This document shows positions 28,001-38,081 of a stretch of 64,000 nucleotides of DNA, in pieces; position 1 is the first letter of the stretch, and each line of letters opens with the position of its first letter. Under the pieces are notes generated by a model. That model was not told where the DNA came from, did no database searches, and worked only from the letters and a program-made list of their open reading frames with translations. The DNA comes from Amphibalanus amphitrite. Taxonomy: Eukaryota; Arthropoda; Thecostraca; Balanomorpha; Balanidae. The stretch spans positions 248,001 through 312,000 of the forward strand of contig NW_024881830.1 of assembly GCF_019059575.1 (NCBI RefSeq), written 5' to 3'. The position numbers and the translations under genes were made by a program.

Positions 28001-31000
28001 GAACGCCATGATGGTGGAAATCTGCGCAAAGATGCTGGGAAGACGGCAGGGGACGGGGAACGGGCGCCCGCGTTAGCCCAAATCGGCAAACCGGCGTTAC
28101 AAGGACAATAGCCTCGTCAACAGTTTACATTAAAAAGGAGGTGTGATAAAAATCAACGAAGCAGGAAAACAGCCCGTGGCCTGCTCAAGTCCGCAAGGTA
28201 AGCTACCAAAACAGATGGAAGTGTGATCCTAACGGGTCTGGCACGGCCCTTTCGTTAAGTGTCGGCTAGTTTGATATAAAATGTAGGCTGTCGACTACGG
28301 CTGAACATATTGCTTCTTTCTGGTATCGCATGGTCTGGTACCGAGTCTGGATGCCTTATCCACTGGGCTACATGGAAAATGAATGTCGTTTATCGTTGTG
28401 TACATATCGGTATCTTTACGCACCTACGTCATGTTTGCCGTTTCTAGCCAGCCGCGTGCCAACGATGCGAGAAAACTTTGAAACCATCTCTCCTCAACAC
28501 AACATTCGTTACCTATCATTTCTGTCAGGTAAGTATTAATACGATTAGTTAAAGCAATGCCTATTTATTTCTACCTGTAGTCTCGACAGTCCCTCATTTC
28601 ATTGGCTGAACAGCATGTCAAAACGAACAAGCTTTGACCGAGGATGGGTACCATCGAAACGGGATGGGCCCTCGAGATTTTTATACGATATTATAAGACA
28701 TCTGTTTCAGCGACAACGGTCGCTAAAAGAGACAGTAATCATGGGTGTAAGAGCATAGCGCATTTCGTCACATGTCATGACCGTCCAATTTACGTGGGCC
28801 ACGTCTCGTGTGCTCACCTGAAGACGGCCAGTTTCTCCAGTTTCCTGAGCAGGCAGAGCATGTAGAGGAGCGGCAGGAACAGGACCAGCCACTGACTGGT
28901 GCTCACGCCACTCACGTACGTCGACAGGTTCTCCGATATAAATATGAGGTAGGCGCAGCAAAACCCTGAAACGATACGTGTCAGAGAAAATATTACAAAG
29001 GATGCTAACTACAAATAACAGGGAAATCAATTGCCATTTACACCGGCTGAGAATAAGGGAGAGTGCTGAATGCCATCCAGACTTACCGATCTGAGACACT
29101 ATGACAGTGCCATCCACCAGCCAGCGACCCTTCTCCGCGTATGCGTAAAACCCTGCCGGCAAAACGCAGCAGTGTTTGTTTGTGGGCGATTCGGGGAGCA
29201 TCGACAGCAGGGTCATTATGCGCCCATAGCACAGCTTTGTGTAGCTTACATTGTAACAAAACGAACTGAGGAGAAAATTTCAACTGGTGAGCATTATCAT
29301 TTGAGCGAGATTCAATCGTATAGGGGCTGTAAAGTCATATTGAAACCCAGGTATATTAATGATAATAAATCGTTTAGCGGACTGAATCTGGGTGTAAAGA
29401 AGCTATTTTTCCCTAATAGCTTCTTTACACCCAGAGTCAGTCCGCTAAACGATTTATCATTAATCGTATAGATTTTGGCTGTTCGACACATTCGTAGTGA
29501 TTTCGCTCGTCCAAACATGGTCCATTAAAAGAGCCAGCTAGAAAGGTTGGGTCACTGGCCCAACGAGCATTTCTTCCCCCCCCAAAAAAAAACGGAACTA
29601 TCGATCATGACTTCTTAAACAAAGCATCTGACCTTTCCACTATCCACTGCTTTCGCACTTAGCGTCACGCGAACGTCATAACCTCCACCGATATCCGCCA
29701 TAAACAATCCGGAGGCATTGGGAGCCCACCATCGCTCCGCTGGCCATAAACCGGCAGCCATTGTCCCGTATCGGCCGACAGCGTTATCTTTCCGACCCTG
29801 CCGCGGTGCGCCTTCTTACCGAGGTCACCGTACGTAATCTCGTGGCTGGTGTCCACCAGGATCTTGTCGTCCTCGTCGTCACCGCCGGCGTCTCCGTTGA
29901 GCAGCGGCAGTTTCAGCTCGACAGAGCCGTCGCTCAGAGGCACCTGTGGCACACACATTGCATGACAACAGGCACGGACTCGGGGACGAATGCAACCGTA
30001 GACGGACACACTTTTGAGATAAAGAGGAAATTCGAAAACGTTCTCGAAAACGTACTGATTTGGATATGCATCGTAGGGGAAGGTAGTAATGCAAAGTGTC
30101 TGTGGTCTCACATTTCGTTTGTTATAAGGCCGTGTGGACTCAAAAAATCATTTTATACAGTGCAGATCCCGTAGCTCAGCCGGTAGATCGTAAAACTCCG
30201 AGTGAAGTGAGCACAAGTCCCGGTTACAAAAGTCCGGGGCTCGAGGCGCGACGGGTGCTTGACGTTTATGAGGCTCCTGAGAGAGAACTTCACCATTTAT
30301 TCAAATCGACATCTGCGAGGCTACCCATCTGACCGTAGCCGGCTCATAGTGAGAGCCGATAGTAATAGAGCCGGTAACTTACCGATCACAGCTCGATCAC
30401 CTCATTCGCGTTCGGGCGAGTTTGTAAAAGGATAAGACGAAGGGCCTCCAGCGGTGTGTTGACGGAAAGGACGGCAAGGACCTGAACTGAAAGGATAAAC
30501 ATCGGGCCTTATAACAGAATCTACTGCACCATTCATAAAACAAAACGCATTACGACACGCGCCTCACATATAAAAAAGCAAAGGGTAAAAGGGACAGCAA
30601 ATTATACAGCATACATGCAATAGCACAATCGCTTACGAGCTCACCGGCTCAATAGAGGCATAAAATAATATTACAATGTCCATCTGAAGAACCAGTGTGT
30701 GTAAAGAGTGAAAGTAGGTATCATTGAAATAGCTTGGGTGAGGAAACAACAAGACCTGACCCCTTCAAGCCCTTCGATTGTACAGTCGTGTACAGGTTGA
30801 TGGTCCCCTACTCTTTATCCACCGGGTTCCTATGGCTCAGCATTGGCAGCAGCCGCCTGGTACCGGTAGGCTGTGCCGCATGACCCGAAAGCTATGCGGC
30901 ACAGTCTACCCACGCCGTTTGACATCGGCTCGGGTCGCCGGGTGGAGCACTTTGTAGACCAGCTGTTGCGTCAGACCAGCGCGGGGGAGGGGCTCGTCTC

Positions 31001-34000
31001 AGTGGTTGGCGTGGGCTGGCGAGTGGTGTTGGGGCGTGTTGGTGGACCATGGGGGCTGGTCGGGTGTGTGTGGTCACTTCTTGCATTGCACATTTTGCGT
31101 CGCTTAACAATTGCATTCCTGTTTTTGATAAGCACAATGCACGGAAGACCCAGCGAATATAATTTACTTTACTTGTGCATTGTGCAAAACGTGATTTGGC
31201 ACGGTATCGATTCAACCATAGGTCTTGTGCCTATGCATGATATTTAGGCAATACGTTTATGAAAACGGTAGATTGATGCTGGATGTCAATTAGTATGCTA
31301 AATGTCGACACGTATTAAATGAGTGAATGAATGAATCAATCAATCAAACAATCAATCGACATGTATAAAACCGTATAAATGGCTCGCAACCACTAATAGC
31401 AATCAAACCATCCTAACTCGGAAAAGCAGCCGGAGCCCTGATGAGGCTTGAACCGGGACTCCACGCTGTGAATTTTGCCAATGATCCATCATCATTCCAC
31501 CAAGCTAGAGTGACCGGCACCCGAACCCACAAAAACATTAATTGACTTTGCCGCCGACCTCCCGGCCCCGCCGCCCGCCCGGCCAGACTTTGCCCCGGCA
31601 ATAGCCACCATCCGGTGTAGCTCAGCGTAGGAGTGCTCGACTGTCAAACTGACCGGTAGTGAGGGGCCCGGTTCGAAACGCTTCGGATGCTGGATGTTTA
31701 ATTCTCGTTGGGAGGCTTTGCGTTTAGTTCACTTTTCAGAAAGATCATTTGGTGACTGACCTGTTTTCTTTCTTTGCTGCAATTCATGAGGAGACCGTAT
31801 GCACCCTTACCTGTCCTTCCGCACCCCACTTGGGAGATGGGTGGTTGCCCCCCCCCCCCCCATGGGTTTTGTGAATATCTCTAAAACGAATTTTTGGAAG
31901 GGGGATACGATCGGTTCCATGCGACAAGTGACCACACACGCCCAGCCCCAGGTCCGCTCACTCCCTCCCCACATCACCTCCTCCCCACACCACACTCCAG
32001 CCCGCCTCATCCACCGAGCCGAGCCATGACGAGCCTCAGCGCCCCGGGGCGCGACCTGTCAGCGAACCGGCGGGGACGCGGGCCGGCGGTTGCGTGCGCC
32101 GCGGGGGCAGGGGCGCGTCCAGGCGTCGGGGACATCGAGGCGGCGCGAGCTGGCGCCGCCACGGCGACACTGGAACAGACCTGATAATTGGACACCTCAA
32201 CATTCAGTCGTTGAAGCCCAAACTGCCGGATCTGCGAGACGACATTCATAGAGATCACGGATTTGATATATTGTTACTGTTATTATATAACAGTGTTCGC
32301 TGACAGGTCGCGCCCCGGGGCGCTGAGGCTCGTTATGGCTCGGCTCAGTGGATGAGGCGGGGTGGAGTGTGGTGTGGGGAGAGGGGTGATATGGGTAAGG
32401 AGTGAGCGGACCTGGGGCTGGGCGTGTGTGGTCACTTGTCGCATAGAACCGATCGTATCCCCCCTCCAAAAATTCGTTTTAGAGATATTCACAAAACCCA
32501 TGGGGGGGGGGGGCAACCACCCATCTCCCAAGTGGGGTGCGGAAGGACAGGTAAGGGTGCATACGGTCTCCTCATGAATTGCAGCAAAGAAAGAAAACAG
32601 GTCAGTCACCAAATGATCTTTCTGAAAAGTGAACTAAACGCAAAGCCTCCCAACGAGAATTAAACATCCAGCATCCGAAGCGTTTCGAACCGGGCCCCTC
32701 ACTACCGGTCAGTTTGACAGTCGAGCACTCCTACGCTGAGCTACACCGGATGGTGGCTATGGCCGGGGCAAAGTCTGGCCGGGCGGGCGGCGGGGCCGGG
32801 AGGTCGGCGGCAAAGTCAATTAATGTTTTTGTGGGTTCGGGTGCCGGTCACTCTAGCTTGGTGGAATGATAATGGATCATTGGCAAAATTTACAGCGTGG
32901 AGTCCCGGTTCAAGCCTCATCAGGGCTCCGTCTGCTTTTCCGAGTTAGGATGGTTTGATTGCTATTAGTGGTTGCGAGCCATTTATACGGCTTTATACAT
33001 GTCGATTGATTGTTTGATTGATTGATTGATTCATTCATTCATTTAATACGTGCCGACATTTAGCATACGAATTGACATCCAGTATCAATCTACCGTTTTC
33101 ATAAACGTATTGCCTAAATAGCATGCATAGGCACAAGACCTATGGTTGCCTCGATACCGTGCCAAATCACGTATTGCACAATGCACAAGTAAGGTAAATC
33201 ATATTCGCTGGGTCTTCCGTGCATTGTGCTTATCAAAAACAGGAATGCAATTGTTAAGCGACGCAAAATGTGCAATGCAGGTCCAGGAAGTGACCACACA
33301 CACCCGACCAGCCCCCATGGTCCACCAACACGCCCCACACCACTCGCCAGCCCACGCCAACCACTGAGACGAGCCCCTCCCCTCCCCCCGCGCTGGTCTG
33401 ACGCAACAGCTGGTCTACAAAGCGCTCCACCCGGCGACCCGAGCCGATGTCAAACGGCGTGGGTAGACTGTGCCGCATAACTTTCGGGTCATGCGGCACA
33501 GCCTACCGGTACCAGGCGGCTGCTGCCAATGCTGAGCCATAGGAACCCGGTGGATAAAGAGTAGGGGACCATCAACCTGTACACGACTGTACCACGCTTT
33601 GAGAATCACTTACGTTGCTCTTCACGTAAGTATTGACGGATACGTTCCCACTTCGACGTTTGCTCAGCAGCAAATATTTGCAGTCAATCAAGAGAAACAT
33701 TGCTCGAATGGAAACGTAACCGACGGTCACCATTATCAATATTCCTTCTGCTAGGCCGGCCTGAAAAGAAAAATAATGCAATCAGTTTTCTATGACAAAT
33801 TGACGATTACATATGTATTCAATGTTTGACATTTCAATCAATGCATCAGCATAAGGCATTCGTGAACAAATACACTGGCAACGTCGGACAACAATGTGTA
33901 ATTAGACTACATACCTCTTTGTATGCGAACGGCAGACCAAGCACGCCTGCTCCGATGAAGGAGATGAAGATGTTGGCCACGATCTTCACCGGGTGCGTGG

Positions 34001-34028
34001 CCCCGGAACCGGCCACGCCGGCCGTCAT
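25026..34028 (-). CDS. SLC36/AVT3-like amino acid transporter, 10 exons
   Basis: A multi-pass secondary transporter of the amino acid/auxin permease superfamily, probably moving neutral amino acids with protons at the lysosomal or plasma membrane. Exons in reading order: 34028-33915, 33760-33614, 29943-29820, 29152-29087, 28965-28818, 28034-27884, 27593-27449, 27063-26885, 26542-26391, 25596-25026 (stop TGA); all have GT-AG ends and matching phases, about 598 aa. Visible: first helix ANIFISFIGAGVLGLPFAYK, GYVSIRAMFLLIDCKYLLL, ITYGDLGFYA, VSQIGFCCAYLIF, GAGMILSLENSL, IITLNLP and the last helix FDMFLIGIGVVGAVIATT. An acceptor precedes ATG 34028, so an upstream exon (noncoding or coding) is likely. 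The C-terminal tail carries an unusual Ala-rich repeat. Confidence 0.9.
25130..25400 (-). repeat. Ala-rich 11-residue repeats in the transporter tail
   Basis: The last exon encodes consecutive units such as AANDTASVVLA, AANDTISSALA, TANDTASAALA, then shortened AAHDVISS, ANDTASAVLA and GANDSASVLA. The DNA shows a matching roughly 33-bp minisatellite (GCGG...GTATCATTGGC on the plus strand). Most units contain an N-D-T or N-D-S sequon. Confidence 0.85.
29356..29463. repeat. Near-perfect foldback, arms about 50 bp
   Basis: TTAATGATAATAAATCGTTT...GAAGCTATT (29356-29408) is followed almost directly by its complement (29411-29463). Arms are near identical apart from a few bases and a three-base ATA indel. 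A compact MITE or the hairpin of a small RNA precursor are both possible. It lies in the transporter intron 29153-29819. Confidence 0.8.
30170..30260 (+). repeat. Possible tRNA-derived SINE head
   Basis: GTAGCTCAGCCGGTAGA matches a pol III A box, and GGGCTCGAGGC about 60 bp downstream resembles a B box. The cloverleaf does not close, so it is not a tRNA gene. A related A-box segment occurs at about 60345. Confidence 0.35.
31437..31515 (-). repeat. tRNA-like module (pol III boxes), minus strand
   Basis: On the minus strand a TAGCTTGGTGGAATGA A-box-like segment is followed by CCGGTTCAAGCCTCA, a good B box. A mirrored copy is at about 32858-32930 on the plus strand. The acceptor stem does not close, so it reads as a SINE head or tRNA relic. 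Confidence 0.45.
31613..31690 (+). repeat. tRNA-like module (pol III boxes), plus strand
   Basis: TGTAGCTCAGCGTAGGAG (A box) and CCCGGTTCGAAACG (B box) are spaced as in a tRNA. The anticodon arm and acceptor stem do not pair properly. A mirrored copy is at about 32672-32752 on the minus strand. Confidence 0.5.
32068..32293 (+). mobile_element. 5' fragment of a non-LTR retrotransposon between the inverted arms
   Basis: The plus strand encodes IIGHLNIQSLKPKLPDLRDD and HGFDILLL, the start of an apurinic/apyrimidinic-type endonuclease domain of a LINE (CR1/Jockey-like). It stops where the right arm begins. The left arm may therefore be the LINE 5' region, with the right arm an inverted second copy. 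Confidence 0.7.
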
Positions 34029-35597
34029 CTGCGGCAGAACGACACAAGCTTCAACATCAGACGTCAACAGCGCCGGCGCGTCATCCTAGTGGCGCGGGTG
34101 GGTAACGCGTCCACGTTCGGTGTGCGAGGTCCTGGGATCAAAGCTGAGCTCTGGCATCCCTATCCAGCCTTTCCACTGTCCACTCAATTGTTGATGGAAA
34201 AGTCACCAACAAATTCAGGATGAGATAGATGGAATAATATGCAGCATGACTAAAATTGTGACCAGAGACGTTTTTACATGATCGTGACCTGAGGTCAGCA
34301 GGTAAGTTCACATGCCTCAAAACTAGGGCTGCAGAGTTAAAGTCAGAGTCGGAGTAGGCCGGAGCGGAATGGAAAGTTCTGGCTGATGATAGAGTTGGAG
34401 AAGATATTGCACGGCATAGGCCTTCCATGCAATATAGGCCAGTCATGGTTTACGTCCGTTTACTGGCCAGTCATGGTTTACGTCCGTTTACTGAATAATA
34501 TTACGTTTGTTGACCTTTCAAAAACATATTTTGTCGAGGCTACGATCATACTCCCCTCTTGGACGTGAAAATCCGAAGACTACGGCATCCCCAAAACCTT
34601 CTTTTAGTTCACTTTTTTAGACAGACAGACAGTATATCTGCAATACAAGGCCTTAAAATGCAAAGGGACTCTGTTGCTTAGAGCCAGACTGCAAAGCATG
34701 ACAAGCCAGCAGGATCAGAGTCGACAGGTCACACCAGCCAGTCTGCAGCGGCCCACACCAACCAAACTGTAAATCCGCGCCATTCTACATCAAACGAAGC
34801 CTATGAATTTAGTAGTCAGGTATAAAATCGAGAAACCCTGATCTCTGATGAGAAAAACTGCAAGTAATCCACGCCGGCCAGGGGTTGTTTGAACACCCCT
34901 CATGTCTTCCGCAAATATAAAAAACGTCATCGCAAAGCCCACGTTTTGCATATGTTGTGAGAATTTCAAAAACAGATCACCCAAGGTCAAGTCACCAGGT
35001 CACATCAATTAACCTTACCCGAGAAACAATTTCAAATGCTCAGCATAACTATACCAACTGAACGATAACTTTAACTTGCGCCCCGTAAGAAAGAGACGAA
35101 ACGGCCCCCTGTCCTATTCCGTGGATATCTCCTAAACTACTGCAGATATCGCCACCAAACTTTCAGGACCCCTCAGGGGAACAAATTTTACATGTCATGT
35201 TAAACAGTTTCCCTTAAGGCTGTGAAGGGTTGGCCAAAATAATCCTGTTCTGCCATTTTCGACCCCAAAACAGGTTTCGCAGAAAGAGCTGTCACGCCTA
35301 CAGCTTTAAAAATACAGAAAAATGTTTGCCTTAGGCGTAGAATTACCAGGGCTATAAAACTCCTATCTCGGATTCTTGAAAACTTTGGATTTTGACCCCC
35401 AAAAATAAAAAAGCAGTTATTTGATATAATACCTCAAAATCCCAAAAATTCTCAATATTTGAAAAAAACTGTGTCACAAGGCGGGTCTATCGAAGGCCAT
35501 TTGAATTGTGAAAATCGATGGGTAAGTTTCCGAGATTTTAGTGGGGGGGACCCCCCTTTTCCACCGATACCCCTAATGAGTACGGGGCGCGGGTTAA
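34029..35597. other. Upstream region of the transporter gene
   Basis: No coding exon recognised. At 34324-34380 a degraded segment with AGGGCTGCAGAG and GAGTCGGAGT resembles one end of a hAT-like repeat (a second such piece is at 46853). From about 35100 the sequence becomes homopolymer-rich and repetitive. Confidence 0.35.
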
Positions 35598-36506
35598 CCC
35601 TCGCACTTGTAGGGTGGGGGTCGAACGGACCCCCTCGGTTTTTCGCGAATAGCTCGAGCAAAAAGCGGCCGATCGCGACGAAACTTTAAGTACCCTCGAG
35701 TTAATCACTTTTACACCCACCCCGAAATTCTTTTGACCCTGACTCCAATGACCTTTGACCTGTGACCTATTTCTCAAAACCATGTTTGGCCGGAATCGTG
35801 ATTCGGCGTATGTCGGCTCACATTAACTGCGCGTTTGCAGTCTTTTTGTAGTTTTAAACGTCCAAAGATGTGAAATGCTGTAATTGGTCCCATGCACTAT
35901 GGTGGATGTCAAGGTCATGTGGTCAGGTCAGGCTACTGACCTATGATGCCCTTGGTTCACTTTTTCGAGTTTTACATGTTTCTAGGCTAGTTTTTTGGAG
36001 CTGTTTTCGAATTTAGCAACCATTTGAACATTAACGAAGAAGTTATGGTGCCTTCCTAACATACCACGAATCTGTCAGTGGTGTTTAACGCCTACTATGA
36101 ATACCCGACAGGACGCCTTCTGGTTGAACTGACCTAACCCGACCCGATGGCCTAACTGCATTAAAATATCACCTGTGATAAAACTCAATGATCCGACCTG
36201 GCCCAAAGGCATGACAATATTATCTGTGATCAAAACTAACAGGAAATCCGTGCTCAGCGCCCCCAAAACCCAAAAACCACCTTATTTTACGAAGTTCTGA
36301 CAGGTCCCGATTTTCCCGACTTTTGGGTAATTGACCTGACCTGAAAAGTCAACCAATGAGCTAGGGCTTTAAAATTGGGTATCATCGGCATCAGCTTCCT
36401 CTCGTAACGGGCAGCACGCTCGTTTTTTCCCGCAAAGCTCTAGCTCAATAAGGGGCCAAACAGGAAAATACGTTCGCGGCTGGCAACAAAGCGATACATG
36501 CGAGGG
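35598..36506. mobile_element. piggyBac-like MITE, copy 1
   Basis: Starts CCCTCGCACTT and ends GCGAGGG, flanked on both sides by TTAA (35594-35597 and 36507-36510). TTAA duplications with CCC-starting terminal repeats are characteristic of piggyBac. It is 909 bp without coding capacity. Reverse-complement related to 36556-37387. Confidence 0.75.
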
Positions 36507-36555
36507 TTAAAACTCTAAGCAATTGGTAAGAGCAGCAGTATGCGTAACACATTGA

Positions 36556-37387
36556 CCCTCGCCGGTACAGGCCATTTTGCGTCCTTCGACGGCACAAGGA
36601 GGGGGGGGGGGGGGGGGGGGGGTACGACCCCTCCTCGCGTTTGGCCCCTGATCGAGCTAGAGCTTCGCAGAAAAAAAAGAGCGTGTTGCCCGTCACGCGA
36701 GGAAGCCGATGATACCCAATTAAGGTCCCAGGTCATCGGTCGACCTTCCAGGTCAGGTCAATGACCCAAAAGTCGGGAAAATCGGGACCTGTTAGAAAGT
36801 CGCAAGATGTGGCTGCTATGGGGTTTTTCGGGGTGCTGATCACGAATATCGTGTTAGTTTTTATCACCGAACATGTCTTTAAGCATTAAGACCAGGTCGG
36901 GTCAGGTCAGGTCAGGTCAACCAGAAGGGGTCGTGACGGGTATTCGTAGTACGTGTCAACCGCCTCTGACAGATTCGAATTCAGCACCAAAAACTAGTCT
37001 AGAAACATGTAAAACTCGAAAAAGTGAACCGAGGTCACCAAAGGTCAATGACCTGAACTGACCTCCAGGTGACCTTGAAATCCCCCCTAATGCATGGGAG
37101 CAACATCAAATCACATGTTTGAACGTTTGAAACCACGAAAAGCTTGCAAACGCGCGGCCAATGCGAGCCGACATACGCCGAATCACGATTTCGGCCAAAT
37201 ATTGTCTCTGAAAGTAGGTAAGTCACAGGTCAAAGGTCATTTGGGTCAGGGTCATGACATTTTAAGGGTAGGTGTAGAATTGATCAATGCCAAAATACTG
37301 AAGATTTCGTCGCGATCGGCTGCTTTTTACGCGAGTTAGGTATTCGCGAAAAACCTTATGGTGCATCAACTCTCTTGCCGGCGAGGG
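36556..37387. mobile_element. piggyBac-like MITE, copy 2 (inverted)
   Basis: Starts CCCTCGCCGGTAC and ends GCGAGGG, flanked by TTGA (36552-36555, a decayed TTAA) and TTAA (37388-37391). Long stretches match copy 1 in reverse complement, for example GAGCCGACATACGCC at 37165 versus 35805. It contains a run of about 20 G at 36602-36622 and AGGTC repeats near 36900. Confidence 0.72.
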
Positions 37388-37391
37388 TTAA

Positions 37392-37779
37392 TCTCTGAAT
37401 TTTAATATGAGTGACCTAGTGCCCCTGAGGTCATCTCAGCCCATTAAAGGTATCCAGTAGTCTTTGACAACAACTGTTGAAGAGACATGCTAGAGCAATG
37501 CACACTTCAAAGTTGTTCAGCTCAATGATATGGATCAACTGATAGGTTGATCCATATCATTTCCAGTCAGGTCATGACCCTTTCCACCCTTTCCTGTCAG
37601 GTCATGACCTTGACTTCAGGCCAAATTTTTAATATAATTTTTAAAGGTAAAATCATAATTCATTTGATGCATGTATTGACTAGAGGAACAAGCTGGTAAA
37701 ACAATTGTCTAGCAAGTTTTGAGTCTAAAGTTATTCCATAAATACTCTCTACAAAACATCGACTTTGATAGTTTTTGTC
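37392..37779. other. Short intergenic stretch with a small hairpin
   Basis: No gene. A perfect 16-nt inverted repeat, AATGATATGGATCAAC and its complement, lies at 37524-37539 and 37546-37561. A partial repeat of TCAGGTCATGACC follows at about 37566 and 37601. Confidence 0.5.
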
Positions 37780-37784
37780 ATGGC

Positions 37785-37950
37785 TGTATCGATATCTTGC
37801 AGAGAAGTTAGATTAGCCAAGTTTTCTTGTATTGCGTTGCGTAGCGGCCACACCCAAACAGCATCGAAACAAGCTCGGCCCAAAAATCGAGGGGCGTATA
37901 CGAGGGGCGTATCTCTACTAAACTGCTGCAACTCAGCTACTCGCGGTACA
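37785..37950 (-). repeat. 3' LTR of the second LTR element
   Basis: 166-bp direct repeat of 42624-42789. Differences: CCAAACAGC versus CCAAACTGC, and GTATCTCTA versus GTATCCCTA. Confidence 0.95.
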
Positions 37951-38081
37951 CCTCCCCCCTTTCAATAGACGCGCAGGTCAGGCGGGAGCGCACAATGAAA
38001 TATACAAGCTTGCTAAGCGTAATGCAAATTAAGCGGGAACAATAAATGTCAGGTTCCAAAACTTTTACGTGTCGCACCACT

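Larger units (their letters stand above)
30780..33592. repeat. Large inverted repeat, arms about 1.29 kb, spacer 226 bp
   Basis: Left arm 30780-32067 and right arm 32294-33592 are reverse complements with a few small indels and scattered substitutions. Outer ends are GTACAGTCGTGTACAGG and its complement. Inner ends are GTCAGCGAAC and GTTCGCTGAC. Each arm contains a GATT/GAATGAAT microsatellite, a poly-C tract and two tRNA-like modules. It lies in the transporter intron 29944-33613. Confidence 0.9.

Noticed and set aside
31613..31690. Functional tRNA gene
   Set aside because: A and B boxes are good, but the acceptor and anticodon stems do not pair and the copy is mirrored in the other arm of the inverted repeat. 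A SINE or tRNA relic fits better.
35590..37400. CRISPR-like or tandem repeat array in the AGGTCA-rich stretch
   Set aside because: A eukaryotic locus. The AGGTC repeats are short and irregular, and the large-scale order is explained by two inverted TTAA-flanked elements.
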